This document shows, piece after piece, positions 8,947 through 17,440 of a DNA stretch of 26,468 nucleotides. Below the pieces are notes generated by a model. The model saw nothing but the letters and a program-made list of their open reading frames with translations. It was not told the DNA's origin and searched no databases. The number at the start of each line of letters is the position of its first letter. The stretch's first letter is position 1. The position numbers and the translations under genes are program-made. Location of the stretch: assembly GCA_031422555.1 (NCBI GenBank), contig JANPLZ010000046.1, forward strand, positions 1-26,468, written 5' to 3'. The stretch comes from JANNAT01 sp031422555 (GTDB taxonomy: Bacteria > Pseudomonadota > Alphaproteobacteria > Rhodobacterales > Rhodobacteraceae).

Positions 8947-9747
8947 CAGCGGGCCGTCATGATCCAGATAGGCCTTGTCGAAATCGGCCAATGTGACCAA
9001 CCCGTCAAAATCGTCAAAGGTCACATGGCCTTGCTGAAAGGTCAAAAGCCCCAACTCGCGCAACTGCCGCAACACCCGGTTCACATGCACGGCAGTCAAC
9101 CCCAAAGCATCGGCCAGCATATACTGCGACAGCGGACAGTCGTAGCCTGTTCTGGTTGCCAGCCCGACCAGTTTCAATCGTGCGCCAAATTCCAGCAGGT
9201 AGTGCGCGGTGCGTTCCAGCGCGTTGCGCCGCCCGATATTGACCAGATGTTCGACCACCATCGCCTCATCTCGGGACGCCGCCCACAGCACGGCGGTGGC
9301 CAGTCGCGGGGTGCGCGCAAATGCGTCCAGCAGATCGGTGATGATCACCTCGGATGCCTCGACCGGGGTTATCGGTTCGATATTGTGATCGGCCGTGCGA
9401 AACAGGACAGACCTTAGGCCAAGAAAATCACCCGGCACCTGAAAGTCAACAATCTGGCGCGCGCCGTTGGGCAGGATTTTATACGAACAAACCCAGCCTT
9501 TGGCCAAGATATAGGCAGATTGGTCAGCCTGACCTTGGTGCACCAGATCGACGCCCGCAACAAAACTGCGGCGGCGCTGATGCAGGCGGTCAAGGGTTGC
9601 AAAATCTACGTCTGACAAGGCGACGAACGCCCCCAGTTTGCGTGCGAGCGGACTGTTTTGGATCACGGGTAAAGCCTGTCCGGGGGAACGGGCTGCGCGC
9701 TGCGGCGAACCCTGAAGAAGCGCTTTCTTTGCAAGAAAAGTGTTCAT
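8938..9747 (-). CDS. Crp/Fnr-family transcriptional regulator
   Basis: The 269-residue protein has a cyclic-nucleotide-like sensor domain (about 45-165, including GQADQSAYILAKGW and PGDFLGLRS) and a C-terminal winged helix (about 190-255). Only two cysteines are present and there is no N-terminal Cys cluster, so it is not an oxygen-sensing Fe-S FNR. The recognition helix (LTAVHVNRVLRQL) lacks the E-x-x-S-R of FNR/FixK, so its target may differ from TTGAT-N4-ATCAA. I prefer the ATG at 9747; an in-frame TTG at 9762 is possible, and neither has a strong ribosome binding site. A perfect inverted repeat lies 14 bases upstream. The 3' end overlaps the convergent dehydrogenase gene by 9 bases. Confidence 0.92.
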   Translation of the reverse strand: MNTFLAKKALLQGSPQRAARSPGQALPVIQNSPLARKLGAFVALSDVDFATLDRLHQRRRSFVAGVDLVHQGQADQSAYILAKGWVCSYKILPNGARQIVDFQVPGDFLGLRSVLFRTADHNIEPITPVEASEVIITDLLDAFARTPRLATAVLWAASRDEAMVVEHLVNIGRRNALERTAHYLLEFGARLKLVGLATRTGYDCPLSQYMLADALGLTAVHVNRVLRQLRELGLLTFQQGHVTFDDFDGLVTLADFDKAYLDHDGPLLR

Positions 9748-9760
9748 CAAAGTTGCTTTC

Positions 9761-9794
9761 AATCAGTCTGCACTGATTAAACTCTGTCAGACTG
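9761..9794. promoter_or_regulatory. Inverted repeats upstream of the Crp/Fnr gene, candidate operator
   Basis: AATCAGT-CTGC-ACTGATT (9761-9778) is a perfect 7-4-7 inverted repeat starting 14 bases before the regulator's start. A second pair, CAGTCTG (9764-9770) and CAGACTG (9788-9794), overlaps it. A symmetric site this close to the regulator's own start suggests autoregulation. It also lies in the divergent region before the small gene at 9861. Function is inferred. Confidence 0.5.
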
Positions 9795-9860
9795 CAATTG
9801 GTTCCGCAGGCGGTGTCACGCGCCGCCGGCGACCACGGCAAAATTGGAAAGACATCCGAA

Positions 9861-10100
9861 ATGGCGCAGTTGAATGACGTCCCGGGCACAGCAGCGCTGG
9901 CGATATGTGAATCGCTGTTGTTGGCCCTGAATGATCGCAACATCCTGCCTGAGGCAGAGATTATCGGCATTCTCAGGGATGCTGCCGCAGCGCACCACCA
10001 TGCACCAAAAAGCGAAGACGGCACATCCGAGCTGCACGCGGCTGTGGCCAGCCTGATCAACGGCATTCTGGCAGGCGGCAATTCAGTGCGCAGGCGGTAA
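9861..10100 (+). CDS. Small hypothetical protein, 79 residues
   Basis: I do not recognise a named family. The protein looks mostly helical, with a hydrophobic N-terminal helix (ALAICESLLLALNDR), an acidic PEAEIIGILRDA stretch, a His-rich AHHHAP hinge and a second helix ending in basic residues (SVRRR). No membrane span is predicted. GGAAAGA precedes the ATG at 9861; the frame stays open back to 9798 without a good start. It diverges from the Crp/Fnr regulator, so it may share the inverted-repeat operator. It sits inside the low-oxygen and stress cluster, but no function can be assigned. Confidence 0.65.
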   Translation: MAQLNDVPGTAALAICESLLLALNDRNILPEAEIIGILRDAAAAHHHAPKSEDGTSELHAAVASLINGILAGGNSVRRR

Positions 10101-10107
10101 GCTGCGG

Positions 10108-10545
10108 TCAGTAAGTCGGCCGCTGCCATGGCGTGCAGACGCCGCCGCGTTCAAGCAATTTGCCAATCAGCCCGATTACTACACCCAAGGCGTCGGCATC
10201 CAGATGGACCTCGTCCGCCAGATCGGCTGCGCAAAACACCGGGCCATCATTGCTGGGGGCGGTGACTTTTCCGCCCGAAACACCCTTGCCGATGGTGATT
10301 GGCAAGGTGATCGCGATGTGGTTGTCAATGCGCCGGAACACCACTGGGGCCGCACCCGCACCCACACCAATGCATCGCCTGCTGTCACCGTGTTGATCCG
10401 CGCTGCGGCAGCGGCATCTTCGGGGTGCAGATCAGGGCGCGATATGCGCGCCAGCTTGCGGTAAGCCCTTTTTGATCTCGGTTGCGGGGGCAGTTTTGGT
10501 CCGTCCAAATGCGGCACAGGGATCAGCCGCGGTCAGCAGTGCCAT
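10108..10545 (-). pseudogene. Decayed cbpA (DnaJ-like co-chaperone) fused to a cbpM-like tail
   Basis: Pieces of a CbpA co-chaperone are readable in order but in different frames. ATG at 10545 begins MALLTAADPCAAFG, a J-domain start. After one extra G near the AAAAAGGG run, the frame shifts to AYRKLARISRPDLHPED, the J-domain helix with HPD altered to RPD. The sequence then jumps to AGDALVWVRVRP, the start of the C-terminal substrate domain. A one-base loss shifts it to VVFRRIDNHIAITLPI and KVTAPSNDGPV. The G/F region and first C-terminal domain are missing. The last part, DLADEVHLDADALGVVIG, resembles the helix of the chaperone modulator CbpM, which normally follows cbpA. Large deletions plus frameshifts make this a relic. 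Confidence 0.75.
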
Positions 10546-10589
10546 TCATCCGCGGTCTTCTTCTGCTCGCCGTCACCTGAATGCGCCAG

Positions 10590-11426
10590 TCAGTGCGCCA
10601 GTAGCGTCGGCAAACGCAAATCGCCCAGCACACCTTTCGTGGCACCGCCCAGAATGAAATCGCGCAGGCGGGAATGGCCAAAGCCGCCCATCGCCAAAAG
10701 CTGTGCGCCCTCTGCCAAGGCACCATCCTGCAACGCCGCGCTGATGGATTTGCCCGCCAGATGAAGATCGACGGCTTTGGCGCTGTATCCGCGCCGTTCA
10801 AGTGAGGCGGCAAGGGTCTGGGCAAGGTTGGCACTGCCAAGTGATTTTTCATCTTGCACCGTCAGAACCGAAATGCGGCCACCCGGCTGCAGAAAGGGCA
10901 GCGCATCATGCAGCGCCCGGGCAGCGATCCGGCTTGCATCCCACGCGATGGCAATCTGATCGACGGGGGTTGGATGGCTGGTCGGGGGAACAAGGATCAC
11001 CGGCAGGCCCGTGCCAAAGACAAGGGCTTGCGCCAGATCCTGTGCGGAAAGGGTCTCGCCGGTCCACGGCATCAGCGCCAGATCGAAATACCGCGCGTCG
11101 GCGGCGGCAGCGGCAAGGGCGGCACCCAGGACCAGCCTTTGGTTCACGACCTCAACGGTGTGTGTCGGGCTATCAATGCCCCCCACCAATGCCCGCAGGC
11201 GTTCGCATTCCGCCATGCTGCGCGACTCGGCGGTGCGAGACATCCCGTCGATGTCAATCAGAAACCCGCCAATGGGCGAGGCCACCGGTGGGATGTCCAC
11301 AGCGAAGGTCGAGATTTGCAGATCGCATCCCAGTGCTGCGGCGAAGTCGATTGATGCAAGGATGGCAGGATCGGACACTGTCTCGGGATAGGTGTTCAAT
11401 GGCATATAGGCAATAAGACGGGGCAC
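10590..11426 (-). CDS. Universal stress protein, tandem-domain type
   Basis: The 278-residue length suggests two Usp domains. The C-terminal one carries the ATP-binding signature G-2x-G-9x-G in MGGFGHSRLRDFILGGATKG, after the typical AWDASRIAARALHDALPFL helix. The N-terminal half starts like Usp domains but lacks the nucleotide motif. I chose the GTG at 11426 because AAAGGA lies 8 bases upstream; the frame is open to 11510. The gene diverges from the copper ATPase unit with an FNR-like box between them, consistent with induction at low oxygen or energy stress, as for many Usp genes. It lies 44 bases from the decayed cbpA. Confidence 0.88.
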   Translation of the reverse strand: MPRLIAYMPLNTYPETVSDPAILASIDFAAALGCDLQISTFAVDIPPVASPIGGFLIDIDGMSRTAESRSMAECERLRALVGGIDSPTHTVEVVNQRLVLGAALAAAAADARYFDLALMPWTGETLSAQDLAQALVFGTGLPVILVPPTSHPTPVDQIAIAWDASRIAARALHDALPFLQPGGRISVLTVQDEKSLGSANLAQTLAASLERRGYSAKAVDLHLAGKSISAALQDGALAEGAQLLAMGGFGHSRLRDFILGGATKGVLGDLRLPTLLAH

Positions 11427-11536
11427 GGGTTTTTCCTTTCGGGCGCGGACTGTCGCGGGTAGCGGCGGGACGACGGGCATTGCGTGGGCCGGTCTGACTT
11501 GCTGTTGCATGTTGCCCGCAGCACCGATTGCAGTCG

Positions 11537-11577
11537 CTGATCCAAATCAATCGGGGCCAGCCCAATTGGATTAGATT
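11537..11577. promoter_or_regulatory. FNR-like box and promoter between usp and the copper ATPase unit
   Basis: CTGATCCAAATCAA (11537-11550) matches TTGAT-N4-ATCAA at all but one position. In the plus direction a -10-like TAGATT (11572-11577) lies about 31 bases from the box centre. In the minus direction CAACAT (complement of 11509-11514) lies about 32 bases away. Both fit class II FNR-type spacing, so the box may drive both genes. The transcription starts are predicted only. Confidence 0.65.
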
Positions 11578-11659
11578 GAAGCACTGGCTTGATGTGCCGG
11601 GAACCAGTGTAATGGTCCCGCTTCAGGTTCAATGTGATACAATAACAAGGTGCGATGCC

Positions 11660-11764
11660 ATGATGAACGGCTATGACATGGGCTATGGTGGGCTTTGGAT
11701 GTGGGTCACGCTGGCGCTGGCGGTGTTGGCCATCGCGGCTTTGGTAAAGTATTTGCGCAAATGA
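11660..11764 (+). CDS. 34-residue Met-rich membrane peptide
   Basis: The product begins MMNGYDMGYGGLWMW, then has one hydrophobic segment (about 14-30) and a basic end (KYLRK). That fits a single-pass inner-membrane peptide with its Met/Tyr-rich N-terminus possibly outside. AAGG lies about 9 bases before the ATG. Its stop overlaps the start of the copper ATPase gene (ATGA), so translation of the two is coupled. The N-terminus resembles that of small SHOCT-type membrane proteins, but no SHOCT domain follows. A role as an ATPase partner or metal-handling peptide is inference from coupling and Met content. Confidence 0.7.
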   Translation: MMNGYDMGYGGLWMWVTLALAVLAIAALVKYLRK

Positions 11765-14085
11765 AGGCGAAAACGGCAGATGCGGCAGGCCTGCCCAAAC
11801 TGACGGCGGTTGATCCGGTTTGCGGCATGACTGTGACGCTAAAGCCTGACACGCGGTCTGATAGCTACGGCGCGCAAAGTTATCACTTCTGTTCAGAAAA
11901 CTGCCAAACGAAATTCAAGGCCGATCCGTGGTTTTATGCCAGCGGTAAAGCCGGCACCAATGGCCATCAGGTAACTGCCGGGGCGCAATACACCTGCCCG
12001 ATGCACCCGCAGATTTTGCAGGACAAGCCCGGAAACTGCCCGATTTGTGGTATGACTTTGGAACAGGTGGTGGCGTCTGACGTCCCGTCACCGGAACTGG
12101 CGGATTTTACCCGGCGCATGTGGGTTTCTGCCGCCGCAGCGGTGCCGCTGGTGGTTCTGACGATGGGCGGGCTTGTCGGCTTGCCGGTGCGCGACTGGAT
12201 CGGGCATGGGCTGGCGGGGTATCTGGAGTTTGCGCTGGCCACGCCGATAGTCCTTTGGGCCGCGTGGCCGTTTTTCCAGCGCGGTCTGGCATCAGTCACC
12301 AACCGCAGCCCCAATATGTGGACGCTGATTTCTATCGGGGTCGCTGCCGCCTATGGTTATTCCGTCGTGGCCACGTTTTTGCCGGGGGTGTTTCCCGCTG
12401 TCTACCAGATGGGTATGGGCGTCGGCACCTATTTTGAAGCTGCTGTGGTCATCGTGGCGTTGGTCTTTGTGGGTCAGGTGCTGGAGTTGCGGGCGCGGGA
12501 ACGCACCGGGGATGCGATACGCGCGCTGCTGAATTTGGCGCCGAAAACCGCGCGGCGCATCCTGCCCGATGGCACCGAATATGACGCGCCCTTGGCCAAT
12601 ATCATGGCGGGTGACCGGTTGCGCGTGCGCCCCGGTGATGCAGTGCCGGTGGACGGTGTGATTGTCGAGGGCGCGTCCTCGGTCGATGAAAGCCTGATGA
12701 CGGGCGAAGCAATGCCAGTGGAAAAAGCGCCCGGCGACCCGGTTACCGGCGGGACGATCAACAAGAACGGCGCGCTGGTGATGACCGCGGGTCGCGTTGG
12801 TGCGGATACCGTGCTGGCGCAGATCGTGGCCATGGTGTCGAACGCCAAGCGGTCACGCGCGCCTATTCAGGGCGTTGCTGACAAAATCTCGGCGGTGTTC
12901 GTGCCGGTTGTTCTGGTAATAGCTGTCGCTGCGTTTGCTGCATGGATGATCTGGGGTCCGGCCCCGTCGCTGGCTTATGCGATCACGGCGGCGGTGTCGG
13001 TGCTGATCATCGCCTGCCCCTGCGCGCTGGGGTTGGCCACGCCGATTTCCATCACCACCGCGGCGGGGCGCGGCGCGCAGGCAGGCGTGTTGATAAAAGA
13101 CGCCGAGGCGTTGGAGCGGATGGCAGGCGTCGATACCCTGATCGTCGACAAAACCGGCACACTGACCGTTGGCAAGCCTGCGTTGACGGATGTGATTGTG
13201 CTGGCGCATGAAACTGAGACGACGATCCTGACCTTGGCTGCAGCATTGGAGAAAGGGTCAGAGCATCCGTTGGCTGAGGCGATTGTAGCGGGCGCCAAAG
13301 TGCGCGGCATCGAGGCGGGCGAAACCCAAGGCTTTGCGGCGGTGACGGGTAAAGGCGTTCAGGGCGCGGTCGCCGGACACAAGGTGGCCTTGGGCAACAC
13401 GGCAATGATGCAGGACATGGGACTTGTGACAACAGCCGCCGACCTGCAAGCCGATCTCCTGCGTTCCACCGGCAAAACGGCGATGTTTGTGGCGATTGAC
13501 GGTGTGCTGGCTGGCATTGTTGCGGTGGCTGATCCCGTGCGCGACAGCACCGCCGCCGCGATCAGGGACCTGCACGGTCAGGGGCTGCGGATCATCATGG
13601 CCACGGGCGACAACGAACGCACTGCCAAGGCCGTGGCGACCCCTTTGGGCATTGACGAGGTGCAGGCGGGCGTTTTGCCCGATGGCAAGCGCGCGTTGAT
13701 CGAAAAGCTGCGCGCCGAGGGCCGCCGCGTTGCGATGGCAGGTGACGGCGTGAACGACGCACCCGCGCTGGCCGCCGCCGATGTGGGCATCGCGATGGGA
13801 GGTGGGGCGGATGTCGCAGTGGAAAGTGCGGGGCTGACCCTTTTGGGCGGTGATCTGATGGGCATCGTGCGGGCCCGCAAACTGGCGCGTGCAACGGTGC
13901 GCAATATCAAGCAGAACCTGTTTTTCGCCTTTGCCTACAACGTCATCGGAATTCCGGTTGCCGCGGGCCTTCTGTATCCGGCCACTGGCACCCTGCTGTC
14001 GCCGATGATCGCCGCGGCCGCGATGAGCCTGTCATCCGTGTCCGTCATCACCAACGCGCTGCGCTTGCGGCGGTTAGACCTTTGA
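11761..14085 (+). CDS. copA: Copper-transporting P1B-type ATPase with YHS and heavy-metal-binding domains
   Basis: The 774-residue pump probably exports Cu(I) from the cytosol or supplies copper to cuproenzymes. In place of the usual HMA (CxxC) domains, it begins with a YHS domain (about 17-60, DPVCGM and YHFCSENC) and a CPMHP / CPICGM metal-binding domain (about 77-101). Then come TGEAMPV (314-320), the transmembrane CPC metal site (419-421), the phosphorylation motif with Asp463 in DKTGTLT, SEHPL (500-504) and GDGVNDAPAL. The C-terminal helices have YN near FAYNVIGIP and MSLSSVSV, as in CopA. The ATG at 11761 overlaps the stop of the upstream peptide. The FNR-like box upstream suggests oxygen-linked expression, as for CcoI/FixI or CopA pumps serving cbb3 oxidase. 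Confidence 0.94.
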   Translation: MKAKTADAAGLPKLTAVDPVCGMTVTLKPDTRSDSYGAQSYHFCSENCQTKFKADPWFYASGKAGTNGHQVTAGAQYTCPMHPQILQDKPGNCPICGMTLEQVVASDVPSPELADFTRRMWVSAAAAVPLVVLTMGGLVGLPVRDWIGHGLAGYLEFALATPIVLWAAWPFFQRGLASVTNRSPNMWTLISIGVAAAYGYSVVATFLPGVFPAVYQMGMGVGTYFEAAVVIVALVFVGQVLELRARERTGDAIRALLNLAPKTARRILPDGTEYDAPLANIMAGDRLRVRPGDAVPVDGVIVEGASSVDESLMTGEAMPVEKAPGDPVTGGTINKNGALVMTAGRVGADTVLAQIVAMVSNAKRSRAPIQGVADKISAVFVPVVLVIAVAAFAAWMIWGPAPSLAYAITAAVSVLIIACPCALGLATPISITTAAGRGAQAGVLIKDAEALERMAGVDTLIVDKTGTLTVGKPALTDVIVLAHETETTILTLAAALEKGSEHPLAEAIVAGAKVRGIEAGETQGFAAVTGKGVQGAVAGHKVALGNTAMMQDMGLVTTAADLQADLLRSTGKTAMFVAIDGVLAGIVAVADPVRDSTAAAIRDLHGQGLRIIMATGDNERTAKAVATPLGIDEVQAGVLPDGKRALIEKLRAEGRRVAMAGDGVNDAPALAAADVGIAMGGGADVAVESAGLTLLGGDLMGIVRARKLARATVRNIKQNLFFAFAYNVIGIPVAAGLLYPATGTLLSPMIAAAAMSLSSVSVITNALRLRRLDL

Positions 14086-14833
14086 AGCGTCTGCCTTTGG
14101 GCCAACGCATTTTGATGGGCTTCAACATCCGTTTTTGTCTGATTTTCAAATCATCAAACACCTCGACCATTCGTAGAATTCTGATGGATTGAAGTGTTCA
14201 AAGCACTTCCTCCGCAGCACCACGTGCGGTCAAAACTGATAACCCGCACATGGTTCTGCGAACTCCTCGGGGACGCTTTTCTGCCATGGGTCGACATGTC
14301 AGCGCTGTCTGATCAGATCTGATAAATCATCACGAAATTACGCTCATTTTTCCAGAAGTGAGCAGGCGGTTTTCGTTGCGGCGAAAGAAGAACATCGGGC
14401 GGCACGCGGGACCTGCATTTTTGTGAACCCTGTCAGTGGTCCATTCTAAAGCAGCCCGCACATGATTAACCGTCGCGTCCGGCAGTTTGGTGCCGTGGCT
14501 CGTGCCTTGCACAAAGCGCACCGCCGCTTCTGAGGCCCCGCGCAGATAGACATGCTCGCCACGCGCCTTTCCGACACACCGATCGAACAGGCCGCCTGCG
14601 CCAAAAACGCGGGCGATACCTTGGCTTGCTTGCTGGTGGCAAGGATTGACGAAAACTGCTGGTAGTGGGCCGAAATGCAGGACTGGCCTAACGGGCAGCG
14701 TCCGGGCGGTTGGGCACAGGTGGGGGCGCCACACCCGATATGCCAAATCACAGCGGTGGTGATCGATCCGGGGAAACCCGTTTAGATCATGGTGCTTTGC
14801 AGCGGACTGGTGCAGAGCTATCAAGGGCTTGGA
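14086..14833. other. 748-base stretch without a recognisable gene
   Basis: No gene could be supported. Visible structure includes a hairpin GAAGTG/CACTTC (14191-14209, 7-base loop), CCGCA/TGCGG arms around 14212-14229, and the overlapping palindromes TCTGATCAGA and ATCAGATCTGAT (14308-14323). The minus strand is open from 14824 to 14330 (164 codons). The predicted protein there has no motif I know, is rich in Cys, His and Arg, and has no good ribosome binding site; it may be noise or a relic. The stretch separates the copper ATPase from a broken helicase gene, so it may be decayed accessory DNA. Confidence 0.5.
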
Positions 14834-16240
14834 ATGCCTATAATTGTCCTTTGGAATTCGGATGCTGCCGACGTGACTTCAGACCCCTCCTTGTTCTTGC
14901 CGCAGTGCGTTTCGGTTGATCTGGAAGTCGATCCCAAAACGGTGAAGGTTTTTGCTTTTGCGGCGGTGCGCGGTGGGGGTGCGGAGGCGCTGGCGCACAA
15001 AAGCGGATCGCTGGACGCTGGGCTGGATCGGCTGGAGGCGTTCTGTAACGACGCAAGGCCTCTGATCGGCCACAACATCCTGCGCCATGATTTGCCGCAT
15101 CTGGTGGCCAACCGGGCGCGTTTGTCTGCCTTGGGCGCGGCCCCGATCGACACGCTGTGGCTGAACCCGTTGGCCTTTCCGCGCAACCCCTACCACCATT
15201 TGGTGAAGCATTATCAGGACGGACGGTTGCAGGCGGGGCATGTGAACGACCCTGAACTAGATGCGCGGCTGGTCCTGCAGGTTCTGGCCGACCAGATTGT
15301 GGCATTCGGCAAGCTTGGGCACGAGGTGCCGGATGCCCTGTTGGCGTATCATCACCTGACCACGCGGGGCGAGGCGGCGGGGGGCTTTGACGCCCTTTTC
15401 CAACACCTGCGCGGGGCCACCGCGCCGGACGCAGGCAAGGCCCATGCCGCAATTCGCCGTCTGCTGGCGGGTCTGGCTTGCGATCATCGACTGGGCCAGA
15501 CGCTGGGCCGGTTGTCCGATCCGCGCAATGGATGGCCAATGGCCTATGCGCTGTCGTGGATATCGGTTGCGGGCGGAGACTCGGTCAAGCCGCCCTGGGT
15601 GCGGATGCAGTTCCGCGAGGCCGGGCTGATCGTGCGCCATCTTCGCGACACCAATTGCGGCGATCCGGGTTGCGGTTGGTGTGCGGAAAAGAACAACCCG
15701 AACGCAGCCCTGGAACGCTGGTTCGGCTTTCCGGCTTTCCGCCCCCAGCAGGTAGATGACATGGGCCGCCCCCTGCAGGAACGTATTGTGGCCGAGGCGA
15801 TGGCGGGCAAATCCGTGCTTGGCATCCTGCCCACGGGGACGGGAAAATCGGTCTGCTACCAGATCCCGGCGCTGTCGCGGTTCGACAAGACCGGCGCGCT
15901 GACGGTGGTGATCTCGCCTCTGGTCGCGCTGATGGCGGATCAGGTTCAGGGCCTCGCGCGGGCGGGGATTTCCTCGGCCGTCACGGTGAACGGAATGCTG
16001 TCCTTGCCCGAACGCCATGACGCGCTGGAAAAGGTGCGGATGCGGCGATCTTGCTGATCTCGCCCGAGCAGTTGCGATCTGGGTCAATCCGCACGGTCCT
16101 GCAACAACGCGAGGTCGGGCTGTGGGTGCTGGATGAGGCGCATTGCGTCTCAAAGTGGGGCCATGATTTCCGCCCCGATTACCGCTATGTCAGCCGCTTC
16201 ATCAAGGAATTCTCGGGCGATCATGTGCCCCCGCTGGTCA
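14834..16240 (+). pseudogene. Exonuclease-RecQ helicase, 5' part (frameshifted and truncated)
   Basis: The reading frame begins with a DEDD-type 3'-5' exonuclease fold: VDLEVD around 28-33, then GHNILRHDLPHL and DPELDARLVLQVL with the later acidic residues. A Cys cluster follows (NCGDPGCGWC), then RecQ motifs: LPTGTGKSVCYQIP (Walker A), VVISPLVALMADQ (Ia) and LDEAHCVSKWGHDF (Walker B, DEAH). Between about 16035 and 16051 the frame is lost: it runs into TGA after VRMRRSC, while ILLISPEQLRS continues in another frame. Helicase similarity stops at about 16240 after VPPLV, where motif III should begin. The start at 14834 is uncertain. The matching 3' part lies beyond the inserted gene, at 16804-17440. 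Confidence 0.85.
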
Positions 16241-16299
16241 CAACAGGACCTCGGTTGAAGCAATCGTTGCACCAATTCAGTCGATCTCGGTGTCAAACG

Positions 16300-16761
16300 C
16301 TATTCCGGCAGTTCCACCAATTCGATCAGGTTGCCCCACGGATCAGCGACGAAAGCCACGCTATACCCCAACTCCGGCACCTTGAACGGCCCTTGGTATA
16401 CTTTTACCCCCCGCTCAGACAGCGTCGCAAGCGCACGGTCGTGACTTGGAACCGAGAATGCAAAATGGTGATAGCCGCAAGGTCCGAGGGTCTCCCAGAA
16501 ATCGGCTGGCAAGGGGGCTCCTTCGGCAGTGGCGTTGCCGCCGATGATTTCGATCAAGGAACCGTTGTCGCCAGCGGCTGCCAAATAGGCAAGCTCAATA
16601 CCATTTGGCCCCGACCATTCCTTGACGACCCGAAAATCGAACACTCTGACATACCAGTCCAAGGCCGATTGGCGGTCAGGCACCCGAAGGCAGGGATGAC
16701 TGGATTTCATTGCTGCAAAAGGTGATGTGGCGTTCGTTGCTGGGAAAGAGAATGGCAACAT
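16300..16761 (-). CDS. Glyoxalase/VOC-superfamily protein, lactoylglutathione lyase-like
   Basis: The 153-residue protein holds two beta-alpha-beta-beta-beta units of the vicinal oxygen chelate fold. Candidate metal ligands are His in SSHPCLRV, Glu in SLIEIIGG, His in GYHHFAFSV and Glu in GNLIELVE. This order matches GloA, which converts the methylglyoxal-glutathione adduct to lactoylglutathione; spacing is similar but substrate is not proven. I chose the ATG at 16761 because GGAGGAG lies 7 bases upstream; an internal ATG at 16710 has no such site. The gene is intact and runs opposite to the broken helicase whose two parts flank it, so it probably arrived with the rearrangement that destroyed that gene. 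Confidence 0.88.
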   Translation of the reverse strand: MLPFSFPATNATSPFAAMKSSHPCLRVPDRQSALDWYVRVFDFRVVKEWSGPNGIELAYLAAAGDNGSLIEIIGGNATAEGAPLPADFWETLGPCGYHHFAFSVPSHDRALATLSERGVKVYQGPFKVPELGYSVAFVADPWGNLIELVELPE

Positions 16762-16803
16762 GACAATGCTCCTCCGACATCCCCTGGATGAACTGCTGAT
16801 TGA

Positions 16804-17440
16804 CAGCAAGATCGCCTGATTTGGTCCGCTGAACAAGTGTTTTTCGCCTCGTCCGGGGTCTACGGTGGCAAGAACGATGGAATGTGGGCGGATCAAGCAG
16901 AGCGCCGGACGGTTCTGTTGAGCCTGTTTCGAGAGGCTTGGGACAGGATCGCGGTCATGCGTATGACATGACGGTGGCGCTCGAAGGCCTCGGATGGCCG
17001 CGAGGATGGAAACCGACTTGATCGCCCTGTTGCGCGAGGCAGTGCCCGAGACACAAGGGGCCAAGGCGCTGCCGCTGAACCTGACCGTGTTCCGCCTGCG
17101 GTATGTGCCGCCCGACCCAAAACTTGTGGATTTGTCCTTTGCGGGTCGACGACCGAAAGGGCATCCCTCGCTGTTTGCCATCGCTGCCGCCCACGCAGGC
17201 GATCCCGTCACCCTGTTCCACAACGGCAATCGCTGGCAAGTGCATGACGCGCGGGGGCGCACGCTCGCCCGCCTTTCCCGCGCCTTCATCACGCCCGAAG
17301 GGACCGCGTTCCTGCGCGGTGAGGTCGCTGCCGTTCTGTGCTGGCGCATTAAGGACGGGAACAAGACTATCGGCCATCTTCGTAGGCGCGATGACTGGGA
17401 AGTGGTGATGCCCGAACTGGTGGTCGAAAGCGACGCTTGA
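16804..17440 (+). pseudogene. Exonuclease-RecQ helicase, 3' part (two frameshifts)
   Basis: Three short frames read on as one protein if two single-base losses are repaired: SAEQVFFASSGVYGGKNDGM and WADQAERRTVLLSLFREAWD (16804 to about 16945), then HAYDMTVALEGLGWPRG, then METDLIALLREAVPE and on to the stop at 17440. The last 140 residues (VFRLRYVPPDPKLVDLSF onward) have no named domain that I recognise but keep good coding composition. Same strand and same state of decay as 14834-16240 suggest this is the C-terminus of that helicase, whose middle has been replaced by the opposite-strand VOC gene. The link between the two parts is inference. Confidence 0.65.

Noticed and set aside
8938..9747. 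Calling the Crp/Fnr protein the oxygen sensor FnrL
   Set aside because: The N-terminal cysteines that hold the 4Fe-4S cluster are absent, and the recognition helix differs.
14087..14108. GCGT/ACGC stem after copA as a terminator
   Set aside because: Four pairs with a 14-base loop are too weak to claim.
14308..14323. Overlapping palindromes TCTGATCAGA and ATCAGATCTGAT as a regulator site
   Set aside because: No adjacent gene start that they could control and no match to a known operator.
14330..14824. 164-codon minus-strand frame in the copA-helicase spacer
   Set aside because: No recognised motif, unusual amino acid composition and no ribosome binding site; kept only as a remark on the spacer.
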